Assembly: GCF_000378105.1 (NCBI RefSeq)
Contig: NZ_KB899250.1
Location: 124,001 to 188,000 of the forward strand
Source of the DNA: Rubritalea marina DSM 17716
Lineage (GTDB): Bacteria > Verrucomicrobiota > Verrucomicrobiia > Verrucomicrobiales > Akkermansiaceae
Reading direction: 5' to 3'
Length of the DNA: 64,000 bases
A model generated the notes under the pieces. It was not told where the DNA came from and searched no databases. It saw only the letters and a program-made list of their open reading frames with translations. Positions 63,445-64,000 of the stretch are shown piece after piece; the stretch's first letter is position 1; every line of letters starts with the position of its first letter. The translations under genes and the position numbers were made by a program.

Positions 63445-64000
63445 GTGATCGATGAACCATTAAAACACTACTTCGGTCACGACTCCTTCCGCCCCTTGCA
63501 GCGCGAGGTCATCGAGTCAGTCCTCCAGGGCACGCCTAGCTTGGCCATTTTCCCCACCGGCGCCGGCAAGTCGCTCACCTACCAGCTCCCCGCCCAGCTC
63601 CTCCCTGGAACCACCCTCGTCATTGCTCCACTCATTTCACTCATTGCCGATCAGGTGGAGAGCTTACGCGCGCTAGACACCCCCATCCCAGTGGGGCACC
63701 TCGACTCCACACTCTCACCACAAGAGCGAGCAGAGACACTCGAACTCCTGCGCCAAGGAGCCTTCAAGATTTTCTACACCTCGCCTGAGTCACTGGCCAA
63801 TCCTGCACTCCTGAGCATTCTAAAGCAGCTCCAGATCAGCCTAGCCGTGGTGGACGAAGCGCATTGCATCTCATCCTGGGGGCAAAGCTTCCGCCCATCC
63901 TACCTCTACCTCCCCAAATTACTCCGCCAGCTCAAGCCACACGCCACGCTCGCGCTCACCGCCACAGCCACGCGTAAAACCGCCAGCGAGATCAGACGCC
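63445..64000 (+). CDS. recQ: RecQ-type ATP-dependent DNA helicase (partial, N-terminal)
   Basis: About 185 residues from GTG 63445 (VIDEPLKHYFGHDSFRPLQ) run to the window edge. The start is uncertain as no ATG lies in frame nearby. The RecQ core motifs are present: F-R-P-L-Q-x-E, Walker A FPTGAGKSLTYQLPA, VIAPLISLIADQV, the DEAH-like box VVDEAHCISSWGQSFRPSY and TATATRKT. It unwinds DNA in repair. The C-terminal domains lie outside the window. Confidence 0.9.
   Translation, partial: MIDEPLKHYFGHDSFRPLQREVIESVLQGTPSLAIFPTGAGKSLTYQLPAQLLPGTTLVIAPLISLIADQVESLRALDTPIPVGHLDSTLSPQERAETLELLRQGAFKIFYTSPESLANPALLSILKQLQISLAVVDEAHCISSWGQSFRPSYLYLPKLLRQLKPHATLALTATATRKTASEIRR

Overview
The window looks like a chromosomal segment of a Verrucomicrobiota bacterium, probably a free-living or marine heterotroph of the Verrucomicrobiae. 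The grounds are family-level recognition only: a TIGR02597-type protein, PEP-CTERM surface proteins and an exosortase, an SHD1-domain thioredoxin-like protein, PAS-SpoIIE phosphatases, and an HprK/HPr/Enzyme I set with no sugar permeases. There is no phage, IS element or CRISPR array. Almost all genes look like ordinary, ungapped chromosomal genes.

Layout. 1-3.8 kb: the tail of an unknown gene, then a long non-coding region. It carries two related promoter modules, a 7 x 10-bp tandem repeat and several hairpins. Then come an exosortase-sorted surface protein with an atypical sorting tail and an exosortase. 3.9-7 kb: an RNase III-like protein and HrpB helicase. 7-13.5 kb: a sugar catabolic cluster (AraC-PAS regulator, MFS transporter, FGGY kinase, TIM-barrel isomerase, Gfo/Idh/MocA oxidoreductase). 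13.8-16 kb: tRNA-Gln, a thioredoxin-like gene interrupted by an in-frame UGA, an unknown gene and a VOC protein. 16-30.8 kb: two PAS-PP2C phosphatases, MazG, rhomboid, LptF/G, carbonic anhydrase, tRNA-Pro, LpxL-like acyltransferase, YbeY, a 7TM-HD protein and membrane proteins. 30.9-43.4 kb: a large minus-strand nitrate assimilation block (NrtABCD, NarK-type MFS, a kinase/phosphatase fusion, an Fe-S/DmsC-type protein broken by one amber codon, nitrate reductase). 43.6-53.7 kb: CysE/Rrf2, ThuA, AccA, LysM, ACP, SelD, Dps, OmpA and Nif3. 53.7-60.5 kb: TrkH/TrkA, HprK-HPr-EI and ribosomal protein L9. 60.8-64 kb: TIGR02597 and canonical PEP-CTERM genes, a secreted unknown, and the start of a RecQ helicase.

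The most notable signal is selenocysteine use. The SelD gene (49984-51036) has an in-frame UGA at its active-site position. A secreted SHD1-thioredoxin protein (13998-14705) has UGA exactly at the first redox position of its W-U-P-P-C motif. Each UGA is followed at a suitable distance by a small hairpin that fits the bacterial SECIS model. Normal gene calling would truncate SelD and split the thioredoxin into two fragments. I take the second gene to be a probable new selenoprotein family member; the selA, selB and selC genes are not in the window.

The second notable signal is regulatory. A textbook sigma-54 promoter with an upstream inverted repeat sits before the first surface-protein gene. 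A partly decayed copy of the same module lies 780 bp upstream. A sigma-54-like site overlapping a 14-bp palindrome also precedes the nitrate operon. All functional calls rest on reading the translated sequences; no alignment or database search was run.
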